From: Hyperoplus lanceolatus | Lineage: Eukaryota; Chordata; Actinopteri; Uranoscopiformes; Ammodytidae | Reading direction: 5' to 3' | Length of the DNA: 64,000 nucleotides | NCBI GenBank assembly: GCA_026929865.2 | Contig: CM049416.1 | Coordinates: 13,221,001 to 13,285,000 of the forward strand | Part shown: positions 1-38,714 of the stretch, piece by piece | How the letters are laid out: the number at the start of each line of letters is the position of its first letter | How positions within the stretch are numbered: position 1 is the first letter of the stretch | The notes under the pieces: model-generated | The model's database searches: none | What the model was told of the DNA's origin: nothing | Seen by the model: the letters and a program-made list of their open reading frames with translations, nothing else | Program-made: the position numbers and the translations under genes

Positions 1-2038
1 GCCAATTGCTGAGTCATGAATGAATAAATCCCTCTTTCTTAGGAGCAGATCGCACCTGTCTGACTGTCCTTCGGGCCTCTTTATCGCTGACATTCCTTTT
101 TAAGACAAGTACGAGTTGCCGAGTTTGAGTCACCAGTACGAGGACTGTTTGATTTATCTTCAATAATTCAGATATCTACCAGGTCCCGTGATAGGCGGCC
201 CGACCGATACCAAAGGGCATAACACCTTTTCATCTCGGCTATTATATTCCGTCCGGCTCAGCAATAGGCTTGGCTAAAAATACAAGAGAGCACAGGGGAG
301 AGGCTTTGGCTTTTGGCATTAGGCAAACACCTGAAATCCTGCCAAATAAACAAACACTGCCCTCAGGAGAGTATTTTGGTGCGAGAGGGTTGTTAAATTT
401 GTTTGCGGCTCGTGACGAGCGCGTGGTGGAAAGAAAACCTGTTGGTAGTTATGTAGCATTGGCTTGTTTAACTAGTGGCATCATTTCAGACCTGCATGCT
501 TTTCAACTTGACTTTCAACAGTGGGCGATATGTTTTGATTTATTAAGCTATGCAGCAGGGTAGGAAATTGGGGGTGGGGGTGGGGGTGAGGGCTTTTAAT
601 GCCCCTGTAAAATAGTGGGAATTTTAACAGTATAAATATGCATTTGTAATGCCAAAGTTGAAAACGGACAGCTTAGACATCAGTTGCACTTCCCTTCACA
701 CACCATGAATCGATACTGATCCTCCATGATGTTCTGTAAACTTGAATGCGAGTGCACTTTGCATTGAATTTCATTCTAAGTGGTATTTTTTAAAAAAAGG
801 GCTTAAAGTCTTTCATTTGATTTGGAAACCCCAGATAGAGGAGACAAGATATTTCCCAACATTTATCCAAAATGCCCCTGAAACATATTTCACGTGGGCA
901 AAAAAAGCCCCTCGTAAAGTAAGTACATTCCCTTTTTTAAATGGAGGTGAATGTACTGCCCTTTGTCTTGCTCACAGCATATGGCATTTGAAAATATTCA
1001 ACAGATTTTGTCTCTCTACAGAAACCAATAAGTCCATGTTACTTCACAAAACATGACTAAAGAAACTAGAAAGTAGTTCCAAGGTCCTCGGGACTACTTT
1101 CTATACAGAATAAATACTCCATGTAAAAATGTTGTGTATGTTTTCAATGCTGTGTGAACTCCACATACAAAATTTGCCATCACCTCTATTGTTGTGACAG
1201 AAATCCACAAACCTGGCCAGACAAAACCAAATTGTTCACATTTGAGTGTTGATTTTTAAAACTGTGAAGCTACAAGAGCTGTGGGAAAATGAATGGGGGG
1301 AGGTGGGAGGGGGCTGTGATGGTTTGGGAAATACTTTTTTTTTCTGTATTGAAAGGTTCAAATATCCAAACAGGCCTTTGAAGATGTGAAGCTAACTGTG
1401 TGTGTTATGTCTGGAGACGGGCTACAAATAGAGTCAGCGTGATGTGTGTGGAGGCTGCCTTTATTTATTTTTTCTCTCTTCCTTCTCTCACCATAGTGTC
1501 ATGCCACATGCCCATGTCACAGTGAAGACCCATGCTGCCATGTTGTCTATATCCGTTACAAAGCACCAGACATACTTCCTTGTCCATTTGTCTGTATTTG
1601 TTTATTAAATGCCTGATATCTAGTGCTTCCTACTATACCCAGTGGGAAGCCATTGCCTAGCTTTTCTAGGACTTGTCCATGATATATTTGAGGTTTAAAA
1701 AAAAAAATAATAATAATTGCACCATATAAATTAGCTTAAAGCTTATTTGCGTGGTGGCTTTAAGGCCTATTTTAAGACGTAAGTGACACAGTTCAGATCC
1801 TTGGTATGTGGGCTGCAAGATCTGTGTGGATGTAAATAGGACATGAGTAAATTAAGAATAGAGGAGACAACACATTCGTAACCCGTTGTTATTTATTTGT
1901 TAATGGTTATAATCTGGCCCAGTTATGATTCAAAGTAATATAAGAGCTGTAACGTCTAGTTGATTAATTGACAAGTGAACATAGAAAATGGTAAATGTCC
2001 TTTATGTGTCTGGCAGCCAAAGAAGGATTTTTCCATTT

Positions 2039-2162
<124 letters not shown>

Positions 2163-3013
2163 ACACCTTCCCTGTGTGTGTTGCCATGGTCACACCTCAA
2201 AAACAAAATTGAGGCCTTTATCTTCACGCCACAACCAGCTGTCGCAGTGTTTTTCAGTTTCTTTTTGTTGTTCTTTTGTTGCTTTTTTTAATATAAGTTA
2301 TTTATTCAAAAAAAATATTTATGATTTAAATTAAATGTTTAGTTTTCATCTTAAATAAATTGTCAGATAATAGTATTACATAAAAAAGTTGTCTACAAGA
2401 TGACCACATATTTGGGTTTTATGAAGAAATGGTTGATACATTAATAAGTTCACCTGCAGTAATTGTTTAATTTTGTTGACTGTAAGCTGAATATGTTTGG
2501 CTTTGATCCGTCATCAATAGTCTTATTGGAAATGTAAATAAATAGGTGAGGGATTTTCCATCACAGTGGAGAGTACGAAGGTTTCCCATAACTGTTAGCT
2601 ACTGATACATATTCTGAGTGTCGGGTTTTTATTCTTTCTTTTTATTGCATTGACTGACACACCCTTCACGACGCTCATTTGATCCAATGTTGATGTGCGT
2701 GCGTGTCTACTAGTGAGCGTGCATGTGTGTGACACCCCCTTGATTGCAGAGGCGGCAGTAGCATAACAAACGGACATAATCTCCTCCGCCCTCCATTCTC
2801 TCTCTTTCTCTCTCCCTGGATCGTCCCACCATCCGTCTCCATGGTGACCCCAGCAGCACTGCCGCAGCGGCACACTTGGCCTTGTCATCATCCCTTCTGG
2901 TGCACTCTCGGCCCTCCATTTGCTTGTCAAATTGCTAGAGTGTCTGATTTTTCTCGATGAAGTTCATGTGCAATTTAACCAAGACAAAGCTATCCCATGG
3001 CAGTTACTATTTT

Positions 3014-3088
3014 GTGCGTGTGCGTGTGCGTGTGCGTGTGCGTGTGCGTGTGCGTGTGCGTGTGTGTGTGTGTGTGAGAGAGAGAGAA
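3014..3088. repeat. (GTGTGC)n hexamer grading into GT and GA
   Basis: About eight GTGCGT-type hexamers, then a short GT run, then a GA run. This is an alternating purine-pyrimidine tract with CpG in each unit. Confidence 0.96.
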
Positions 3089-4493
3089 ATTATCCTCCTT
3101 CAATACCTACACTCCTCCTTATCTACACCCTCTCTCTCCTTCTTTATCTTTTGCTCTCTATTAGTCTGCTCTTGTTTGCCCTCTGGCTGTCCTTTAGCAT
3201 GTACTCAACAACATCCTCTTCAATCTGTCAGTGTGTGTGTGTCTGCGCGTGTGTGTGCTTTTATTTTTAATAGGCGGGGTGATGTGGAAAATAAGCTGTC
3301 AGACCAAATGTCACACAGCAAAACCAAGTCAGACGTCAGATTGAATGCCATCCTGTTCTCATAATGGGCCATTTGTGCTCAGGAAGTCACAGCCTCAATC
3401 ATAATGTCATATTTAAGAATTGCAATTTTGGAGCTAACTCACCCACAGGAGTATTCTACAGTGTATTATTGCAGCGTTAAAAGACACGACGAAGTGTGTT
3501 TGAGGTCAGAAAAATCTCAACAATATGAAATAAGTCACTGAGGCATTCCAAACTATAATTCCTGTTGCTGAGATGGACAGAGACGAGACTTAAAACAGAT
3601 CTTTACAAACTGGTAATCTCATTTGGGAAAATTGTGAACAGGTCATGTTTGCTCCTGGTATTGTACAGTCCACGCTATGTTGTCGCCGTTTTGCTAAAAT
3701 GGGAGGAAAGGAAGAAAATGTGACTTTCTCATATTATTAAAATTGGCCCTGTTTTATCGTAGACCAATATCTTCAGAACGGTCTGACCACAAACTCATTT
3801 TCGATCTGCTTTGGGTTATTTCAGTGGGATCACATGATCTACCTGCAGCCTTCATTCAATTGGTCCCTGTTTAACTGCTGTTTGCCTTGATTTGACCTGG
3901 AAGAAGCAGTCCCTGTCTGTACGATGGTGTGACCTGCATAGTGGCATTGTCATGACTGCCACAAGCTGCAGTAAAATATCAGTATCTTAAAAATGCTAAC
4001 TAAGCAAGGCCTTGAAAGTATGACACACTAGAAAATAGAAGCGCAAGGTAGGTCGTACATGTGCATGGAATGCGGGAAGGACACAATGTAGACACACTGC
4101 TGCATGCTGGTGTAACTGGTAACAAGAAATCATTAGCAGCTTGAAGAATAGATTCAAGACTCTCTCTCGCTCGCTTCCTATCTTTCTATCCATCTTTAAT
4201 GACGTCTCATTAAAGATGCAGAGTTTCCACTGGCAAGCTTGCGGGGTGACCCAGACTCACTGACTTGGACACACACGCGCACACACATTCATCTGCTTTA
4301 GGGCAGTATATTGGCTGATTCTCTTAAGTCTCTGAACACACACATGGTATGAAAATGCATATATTTCAACAGTAAAAGCTGAGTGTTATCTACTAATTAT
4401 GAGCTGGCATGTAAATGTGTATGAACTCTGTAGGTCCCTGGGTTGTCTTAAGGCTGGCGCTCTATGCATTTCCCCAGGGCTGCACCCTCCCCA

Positions 4494-4689
<196 letters not shown>

Positions 4690-5387
4690 AACATTGATAA
4701 ATACTGTCAGTGCACTCCGGTTGAACCTGACCTCTCTGGACTATTTCACAGGTTCAATAAAGACAGAGTGCTGAAAAGTAAATAAGAGAGAAAAGGAGGA
4801 ACAGGAACTGTTATACAGAAAGGCTTTATTGAGGGTTTGGTGCTTAAGTATGTTAAATATGTCTGGCAATATCAGACATGGTTTTGGGGTAAAACATATA
4901 TAAGGCAACTGAAGGCATCTTAAAAATATACATTTGGGTTTATTATTTAACTAAAGGTTAACACCGCGTATGTTGCTTTAATGACCACATAAGTTGACAC
5001 ATAATATGTAATATTGTCAAAAGGTGTGGCATTGGATACATAATAATTCAACAACTTGCCAACTTTAGATTTATTGCAAAGACATGATTTGTTTTTTTTT
5101 ATGAGGTTGTGACAGTGCCGTTGTATGAAGCAAGAGCTTTTTTTTTCATCCTGAACTCCTATACAGAACACAACTCTAACCATAATGATATGTTTCCACA
5201 GACTCTAGTAATCTAGGCTTTGCATGATGATAGTGGTGCAGCTGTAGGAAATGGAGGGGCGTTGGCAGTTCACTTTGATTCCATTGATAGTTGGATGCAG
5301 CCTTCTAGGGTTAAACTGTCCCTCTAACAGTCATGCCGAGTGTTAAGAAAATCATTTTATCATAAATCTTTTCTCTTTTCTTTCCAG

Positions 5388-18026
<12,639 letters not shown>

Positions 18027-19998
18027 CAGTGAGCGGATGTGACTACCCTTCGCCCAAAAACTCGACTGACTGTAAGACTGAACGTCGGCATCCAACATAT
18101 CGGTCCGCTCCGACATTCAACGTTCCCACTTTGTGCAATTCAAAAACTATTTATTTACCCACTCAGTGTTTTTACTTAGGCTTTATTTGAATTGTAGTTT
18201 GTTTCCATTTGTTGTGTTCTCGGGAACACAAGACGATGCTATATTTGGACCTGTCTACAACAAGTGTTAGTATTATTATTCTAAACATAAATGATTATGT
18301 TAAACGTGATCGTTCTAGGTTCTCAGCTGCAGTTTCTCACAAATCTATAGGCAAAGTATTGAGCCGACGATGAGGCAAAAATTGTGGTATTTCTGTGTTT
18401 TATTTGCTTTAACTGAAAGCTATTATTTATATTTTGCGTGTTTCAAAACAAAACTTCAAATCTGTTATGACCTTAAATTTAACGGTGTCTTTTATTTCAG
18501 CCTGAAATATGTAAGAACGTTTTATAAAGGTGCATCAAATGCTGTAATATATTGTGATCAAAGTACAGTTACAAGGATACATTCATTATCTCAGAAAACT
18601 TCAAATTAAGGTTCGGTTTTGTGTAATTCCTGCTATTTGTCAAGTCAGACTGTAGATCCTCCGGTATAGTTTTAAGTTCTCAGTTAATTTACAGCTAACC
18701 TTTTTCAAAACCAGCTTTAACATGTAAAGAAAGCTAGACATTTTTAAATGTTTCAATTACCTTTCTGTTACCATCTCTCTTAATTTGCCGACCTACCTGA
18801 GGAATGTGTTCTCACTGGGGAGAGAAAGAAAAATGGGTGAAATGCTGAACGACATCAGCACTGCATAGAAACAATCATCTAGTCCATGTTACTATAAATA
18901 ACAGACGAAATGTGACATTTACAGTATGGTTTAGCAAAAATGACAATTCATGTTTTAATTTCATGGCCCATATCAGTGTCTGACAGTATGTTTAGCAATG
19001 TGCTTGCTGTGTGTGTGTGTGTGTGTAGGTTATTTCCTCACAGAAACCTTTTTCATAAGACATCCATTAAAACAGGCAAAACTAATGAGATTTAGTTCAA
19101 ATATGTCACTTCAATACTGTTTTTTGTTAAATTCAGATTAGGACATCGGCCTATTCTATGCACGTCAAACCATTCAAAATATATAATACAAGAATCTGTA
19201 ACTTGTACAAAGGAAAACACTAAATGTGAATTAAATAGACTTTTTGAAGTTCTTCTAATTGGGATTTCCCAGTTTTTAGCCTTGCTTTAACTAGAGCACT
19301 AGTGAAGATGTCCACTTTTAAAGCAACCGGTTTGAAAATGGAAGAAAACTAAATTTTGTTTCAATGTTGAGATATTTTTTTTGTACCTCACCTTACTCGA
19401 TGCAGTACGTTTTAATTTTTTTCTCTGAACTGTAAAAAGCAGCGTTCACGTCAGTCACTGAAGTAAATCCTACATGGTACGTGAAGCCATCGCGCCCTCA
19501 GAAAAAATCTCAAATGTGATAAGCTGTAGCATTTCCATTACATTAGTACATTACACAAACAATACTTGCATAATCATCGTCAGTATGTGTGAGGAGGAAG
19601 ACCAAAGTGCTTATTTTATTGTTTTTTTGCTCGTCTCGGCTGGAAAAAAGAATGTATTTTGCAGCATTTTGCTTTAAGACTATTTGTTACCCATTTGGGA
19701 ATCCCTTTAAGTTTGTATATCTGTTTTTTTTTTTTTGCTCTTTTCAACATTCATATGTAAAAGATTGTTTCTCACGCTCGTTGGAAAAAGGCCAGGCACG
19801 TTTTACTGTTTATTCTAAAAAGGAACTAAGAAGTTTTGACCTGTATGGAAATTAATCTGTGAAGAGGACTCTATGTTGTTATGTTTTCAAAGAGTGAAGA
19901 TTTCCATTTGTTTTTCTTTCTTTTTTTGTGAACTGGTCTGTCCACAAGGTCTATTTTTTTTTAAGAAAAATTAAATAAATGGATGTTGACTGATTGGT
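18027..19998 (+). other. phtf2: phtf2 3' UTR (inferred)
   Basis: This is AT-rich sequence without coding potential, continuous with the terminal exon. An AATAAA at 19974-19979 is the best polyadenylation signal before repeat DNA begins, so the end near 19995 is an estimate. It includes a short GT run near 19010-19026. Confidence 0.65.
19974..19979 (+). terminator. phtf2: Candidate phtf2 polyadenylation signal AATAAA
   Basis: The hexamer AATAAA lies about 1.95 kb after the stop codon and is followed within 30 nt by T-rich sequence. It is placed by position only. Confidence 0.55.
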
Positions 19999-20911
19999 TA
20001 TTTTTGTTTTTCAGTGTACCACTGTATTTAAAGGCCCTGGCAACCCAAATTCACTAAATCCTTGTAGCAATGTTATTTGGGGGGTAAACTGAATGCTAAT
20101 ATATATATATGAAAGGAGATAAAAATATTTGAAAATTGTTGATTCGAATGTTGCATTAGATCCTATTTCCCCACGTCACATGATTGATCTCTGTTTTAAA
20201 ATACATTGGACTACCCGTTAGAAAATGTCTGATTCGAACGTTGCATTAGATCTCTATCTTCACAAGTCACACGTTCTAAAATACAATTCTATAAATTGTC
20301 TCTTTGTGCCTGACCCAATTCTTGTAGCCATACGTGTAGCATTTAGCATTTAGTGAAGGAGCCTAATGCCTATTTGCCAGTAGCGTACCGTGGGGTTTCA
20401 GTCAGGGCCTTCAGTAGCGAATTTAGTATAGCGACAATATTACCAGTGCGCCGCCTTCACTTCAATAACAAAAATTAAACATGCAAGAAGGGTCTTTTAT
20501 GCCAAATATTTCACAACAGCATTTTAAAGCTAGAGTTGATCATTTTTTCACTGTAATATTAAATGTAGGTGAAGTGGTCTGAAAACATTTTTTCATCACT
20601 TTGCTCCCCCTGCCTCTGTGTGCTGCCCCCAAAATTGCCACCGTTCATGTAAATTTTGACCAATCAGAGCGAGGCTCAGATTCTCCCTTCTCCGGGTTAA
20701 TTCAGTGAATAGGCCTATGTGCGGCTGTGCTTTAGCCGATAAACCAAGTTAGCACCGGTCGGATAGCATTAGTTAACTCACCCGGTTGTGTGCGGCCACC
20801 GGCTCCATATAATGAACCGAAACATAACGGCTAAGTCCGGGGAACTTTCACGAAAAGTACAGCGAAGCACCGGTGTTTATCTACGCCAGCCAAGGTCCTG
20901 TCACAGCCAGG

Positions 20912-22045
20912 CAGTGTTGGGAACGTTACTTTAAAAAAGTAATTAGTTATAGTTACTTACTACTTGTTCCAAAAAGTAACTGAGTTAGTAACTGAATTAC
21001 TTTATAATAGAAGTAACTAGTTACCAGGGAAAGTAACTATTTGCATTAGCCTACTGTAAAAAAAAAAAAAAGTTGCTGTAGCCTGTCAAATTTGGATTTT
21101 TCTGAGCAGTTTTCACAAGTCAGTTGAAATGAGTAGAACAGACAGGTAGGCCTACTTGTAGGCTGCATAACATTCAATAGGCCTATGTATTGCACATCAA
21201 CAGACAGCCAGAGGTTTATCCTGCACTTCAAGCAGGCCTAGCCTATTTTGTTCTCAACAAAAGTAGGCTACTAGAGGAAACTGCTGAATGTAGCCTACCG
21301 TGCTGATCTGCTATCACTGGATTCACTTCAGGGGTGTCGGCTAAAACACCACTTAAGGCCAAAAACGTCAGACTATGAAGCATGAGACGATGAGAGGAGG
21401 AGTAAGGATTTATCCTATGTTTATTTCCTCATGCACAGCAGCATACAGATCCCAAGAAAATAACAGCAGCAATATTCGGCTCGTGATGACACGCTAAACA
21501 GCTGTTGCAACCGGCGAATCGCGGCCGTTTAATAACGTGCATAAATTATAATTTATAGAGATTGGGAAACTCCATGCACTTACTCACAAGGGCGATGCAA
21601 ACAAACTCAGGGAGAGCACGTTTCAACCGTGGATTGATAGGTGGTTACTGCGGCAACGCGCAAGCTCACACAACAGAGAGAGAAAGAAAAAGAAACCTCA
21701 CTTAACAGGCGCTCCGGCTGACTGACGTGACGGCGCTAACTTACAGTTATAATGTCATCCACACTGAATAAAACACATCTTAAAACTGTATAAGAAATAA
21801 CAATCGCTTATTTTGTTGTTAACCCACCGGTCTCCTTACTAGCAGTTTGTGTAGTATGGAGCCAGGGGTGCGTTCGGATTACACAGTTTATTCAATCAAT
21901 TCTTAGTAACGCACCGCATTTAACGTTCAGTAACGATAACGGCGTTGTAACAACGGAAAAAGTAATTAGTTAGATTACGCCGTTACTGAAAAAAGAACGG
22001 CGTTACCTAACGCCGTTATTTTAAACGGCGTTATTCCCAACACTG
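20912..22045. mobile_element. Nested non-autonomous hAT element, 1134 bp
   Basis: The terminal inverted repeats start CAGTGTTGGGAA at both ends. Inside the right end are several AACGGCGTTA blocks, and inside the left end are AAGTAACT blocks. Perfect 8-bp target duplications CAGCCAGG lie at 20904-20911 and 22046-22053. There is no transposase frame. It sits inside the older hAT element. Confidence 0.92.
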
Positions 22046-22605
22046 CAGCCAGGTAGGGTAATGTAGGCTACTTGCCTTTATTTTCTACTGCCGTGCACAC
22101 AATGCTGCTGTAAATGTGTTTGGTATGGTGCTCCCTTGCTGTTTGTGTGAATCTGCAATGCTGTTTTAAGGCTATTTGTTCAGTTGCTGTTAATTTGTCT
22201 TTAGGCACAATTGTTGGCCGTGTTGTTGTTGTTTTTGCACGGACATGATCGCTGTTGTGTCGGGTCTGATCGCAGCCATGGTTGATTAGGGGAATAAACA
22301 TATCGGGGGGAGTAGGAGGGGGGACACTAGCTGGGTAGGTGCGTTGGGCGTTTTGAAAAATTTTTGACAAAATGATGAAGCGCCAGATTAGGAGCAACAT
22401 GAACGCGCATAGCTGTCGTTCGGAGGGAGGAGCTATTCCAGGCAAAATAGCGTTTTACAACAGACAAATTGTAAAATAATTTTTTTCAGCTCAGATAATT
22501 TCTATGAGGTGTCCAGAACAACATACTAAAAGTCCTAAGAAATCCTAGTTAAGGAAATATGTTTAATTCTCATCAATCTGAGATGTGTGCCAATAAGGCG
22601 AGACA

Positions 22606-22860
22606 CCAATAAATCCCAATAGGGCTATTTTTTTCCTTTAGTCCTATCAAAATGAAACTTTACACAATGAAAGTATCCATGATAATTAACATTATTTGTA
22701 TTAAAAGTTTCTTTGAAAATGAATTTTAATATGCAAATGAGCTATACACTAATCGTACATGCCCAAAATAAACCCATATAGGCTTAATTTGTTCCTTTAC
22801 TCCTACCACAATACAACTTTACATAGTAGAAGTATACTAGAAAAGTAACTTTTTTTGTAT
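22606..22860. repeat. Diverged tandem pair, period about 157 bp, inside the outer hAT
   Basis: Blocks such as AATAAATCCCAATAGGGCT (22608) recur as AATAAACCCATATAGGCT (about 22766), followed by matching TTTCCTTTAGTCCTA-type and ACTTTACA blocks. Identity is estimated by eye at about 70%. Confidence 0.6.
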
Positions 22861-23390
22861 GCACATCATTTTTACTACTACTTCTAATGCAGGTCCCGCT
22901 GCTCCACATAGCTGTGATGCGTTTAAATCATAGATAGTAAATAATAGGTTTAGATATGTCTGGGAAATCCAGCTCAGCCTCACAAAAAATAACTATATTC
23001 CAAAGAAAGTGGAATTATTATTGTAACGTATTGACATTTTTTATTAAATTCAGACACATTTAAACACAAATTAATCTAATTTAAAATATATATATATTAT
23101 TTGGATTTTGACAGGGCCTGCAGAGAAGGCCCTGCTGGCCCCGACGGCCCACCACTGCTATTTGCTATATTTAAGTTAATATGTGTGATACTGTTTTTAC
23201 AAGGGAAATAATATAATAGTCAAATGTGGTCATTTGGAAAATATGAAATTTTATTTTGATATTCACTAATCACTTTTTCTTTAAGTGTGAGACGAACCTC
23301 TCTCTCTTCCTCTCCGTCTCTCACAACTTCAGTTGCCATAGCCTACACTCAAAGGCAAGCGCATCACCCGGTGAAAAGCTGTGATGGTGG

Positions 23391-23460
23391 TGATATTCGG
23401 ACCAGAATCAGAATCAGCTTTAATTTCTCATTGCACATTTACAGAACAACGACAGGGTAA
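23391..23460. repeat. Dispersed teleost repeat fragment (AATCAGAATCAGCTTTAAT)
   Basis: The string CAGAATCAGAATCAGCTTTA is, to my recollection, the start of a repeat common in teleost genomes. Its class is not established here. Confidence 0.35.
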
Positions 23461-23740
23461 AAAAAAAGGCCATTCTCAGACGACGCTCCGTTGTGGGAGC
23501 GCAGTGTGGGATTAGTAAAAAAAACATCTAGGCACAATAAGCAACATAGTAGGCTAACGCCACAGACAAGTAGAACTCGTATACAAGCAGGTATATGACC
23601 ATCACCGCTGAATGTAACAATATAGTTTTTTTGTTGTTGTTTTTTATCAATGCAGCGAGCTGCGAGTCAAGTGCAGGCTGAGGTTTTTTTTAGTCAGCAC
23701 CCCCTTCTGAGAATATGTTCCGATCAAGAGAAATACATTT

Positions 23741-24315
23741 TGAGAGGGGGTGCTTTTCAAAGCAAGCCAGTTCATTTTGGGGCGATTTACATTGAATTCC
23801 ATTCATTTTCTGTAGGGTTAGGGTCATGAAACTTACTCCACTTATTAACATCAGTCATGCAAATATACCAACCAAAGGATTTGATTCTCAGATGAAGAGA
23901 AATCAATTTTTAAAAGAACCCCCTCTCAAAAATTTTTTCTTAATGTTAATAAGTGAGAGTAGTAAAGTAAGCCCAAAAATGGACTGGGCTGCGGTGAAAA
24001 GCACCCCCTCTCAAAATGGATTTCTCTTCATCCGAGAATCAAATCATTTGGTGGGTATATTTGCATGACAGATGTTAATAAGTGGAGTAAGTTTCATGAG
24101 TGTCAGACTTTCCTTGTGGGAGATAGCAACCCTAGTCCAACCCTAATCCTACAGAAAATGAATGGAATTCAAAGTAAATCGCCCCAAAATGGACTGGCTT
24201 GCTGTGAAAAGCACCCCCTCTCAAAATTGATTTCTCTTCATCCGAGAATCATATTCTTTGGTTGGTATATTTGCATGACTGATGTTAATAAGTGGAATAA
24301 GTTTCATGAGCGTCA
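23741..24315. repeat. Composite inverted and tandem repeat, 210-bp period
   Basis: A forward block (about 23741-23915, with GAGAGGGGGTGCTTTTCA, then ATGAAACTTACTCCACTTAT) is followed by two tandem copies in the opposite sense. Their matching points, GCCCAAAAATGGACTGG at 23971 and GCCCCAAAATGGACTGG at 24181, are exactly 210 bp apart. The inverted arms could fold back. Confidence 0.8.
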
Positions 24316-24414
24316 ATCCTGTTGGTATATCATGTGCTTTAATGTGGTCAGTGTTGTGCGCATTATATAAACAAATAAGACGAAAAAATTACAGATTCAA
24401 AAAAACTTAGTTTT

Positions 24415-26002
24415 TTTATTAGAACAATACAGCAGATATAAAGGTCTATTGCAATGAAAACACTCCCATCAGAACGGAACGTGTGCTTCAACAATATGCG
24501 CTTCCCCCAAAAATTAAATAAATTAAAATAAACTAGATAGAAAAAGAAAATTATAGTTTGTGATGCAAAGAAGAGAAGATCACCACTTTTGGTACTGTCA
24601 GGACACACTTTTTAAAAAGGTATTCAAATCTCACTATCTGAAGCTGTTCATACACTTGACACTTTGTTTAGATGTTTTCTGGTGAGAAAAACTTTTTTTA
24701 CTCTCTCACGTCACATGATCTCTTGATAAATGAGATACACCAATGATAAATAATAGAAAAGAAAAAGAATAGTAGCAGTAATAACAATAATACCAACAAC
24801 AGCAGTGGATAAATTAAAATCCAATCCAATCCAATCAAAAAGCAAAAACATTGTTTTCAGACAGACACAATCCTATCAAATGTCACAAGGGAGGAAGATG
24901 ACAGTGAACTGCATCTGTCCATAATCATTTTGGGGCATTGTCATAGAAAAACATAAACTTGCATTGGGCAACATGGAAATTGGTTTAATTTTTAAAAGTT
25001 TACAAAATAAAAAACGGCTACAACTCAAGAGTCATCATGATTTAATATACGTGGCGTAGGCTCTGACTTTAGATTTTGGTTTGAAAGGGTGAAAGCATTT
25101 GAAAGAATTTTGATGAGATTCAGATGTTGTGCCTCGTGTTTCGTCCACGCATAAAAGAAAACTACACAAAGCACTTGTCGTGTTATTCTCTCCACTTGCT
25201 CTTCATCCATCCTGCCATCTTTTTCTTTCATTAATCAGGACAGTTTCTTAATCTTGTATAACATTTTTTTTTTTCATTTTTCATATATATTTCATACAAA
25301 TCTATAACCCAAAATTTAGAAATCTTATTTACATGGAAAAGTTTTTTTTGTTGTTTTGTTTTTCTTTTTAAAGTGACTTGTAACCCCTCCTGCCCACCCC
25401 ACGTCCCAACATCTCCCCCTGCTACTTTCACAAGCATGGAAAAAAAATCCAAACACTCAATTATTTTTCTTTCTTTTTTTGGATTTTTGAATGCTCTTAA
25501 AGTGGGCCTTGGAAAACGGCAATCAGAAGAGAGAAAGAAAATACCCAAAAATGTATATATTTTTTTTAAAGCCACAATTATGCTTCCATTTCAAAATCAA
25601 ACCATTAAACTCTTTAAAGGTCAGAATTCAACAAGTTTTTTGAAACGCCCGGCCTATTCTCTCTTTTGTGGGAAGAGCAGAATCTCAAAAAAAAACCTTC
25701 CCGTAAAACACACACACAGCGTCTTGGGGGATGGACTGACAGACAGAGGGACAGAAGGAGAACAAATAACCTCTTGCCAGTCAGTTTTTAATAGCGCCCT
25801 CTGGGAGGCCATACTGTGTATTACGCACACAGACACCCAGCAGAAAAAAACCACTTTGGGTCTTGAGTTTTAGTGGGGAGAGCACGTGCGTGTGTGTGTT
25901 TGCATGTCTTCGGTCTCATGTGCGAGTGTGTGTGTGTATTTCTGTGCCTCCCTGTAAAAACAGGTCCGGGTGAATGATTGAGTTTGAATGCGTGTGTGTG
26001 CA
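24415..26002 (-). other. adipor2: adipor2 3' UTR (inferred)
   Basis: Continuous with the terminal exon and without coding signal. On the - strand an AATAAA (24415-24420) is the best polyadenylation signal before the repeat cluster. The end is approximate. Confidence 0.6.

Positions 26003-38714
<12,712 letters not shown>

Larger units (their letters stand above)
20378..23157. mobile_element. Non-autonomous hAT element (outer), interrupted
   Basis: The left end is CAGTAGCGTACCGTGGGG; the right end read inward is CAGTGGTGGGCCGTCGGGG. Perfect 8-bp target duplications CTATTTGC flank it at 20370-20377 and 23158-23165, as expected for hAT. Removing the nested element and its extra duplication leaves about 1.64 kb, too short for a transposase, and none is seen. 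It lies between the 3' ends of phtf2 and adipor2. Confidence 0.88.

Noticed and set aside
270-563. 97-codon open frame in the first kilobase
   Set aside because: No recognisable domain and no splice context; it lies inside the presumed phtf2 intron.
23391-24400. A protein-coding element in the 210-bp repeat cluster (80- and 101-codon frames)
   Set aside because: The frames are copies of the same repeat in both senses and have no coding features.
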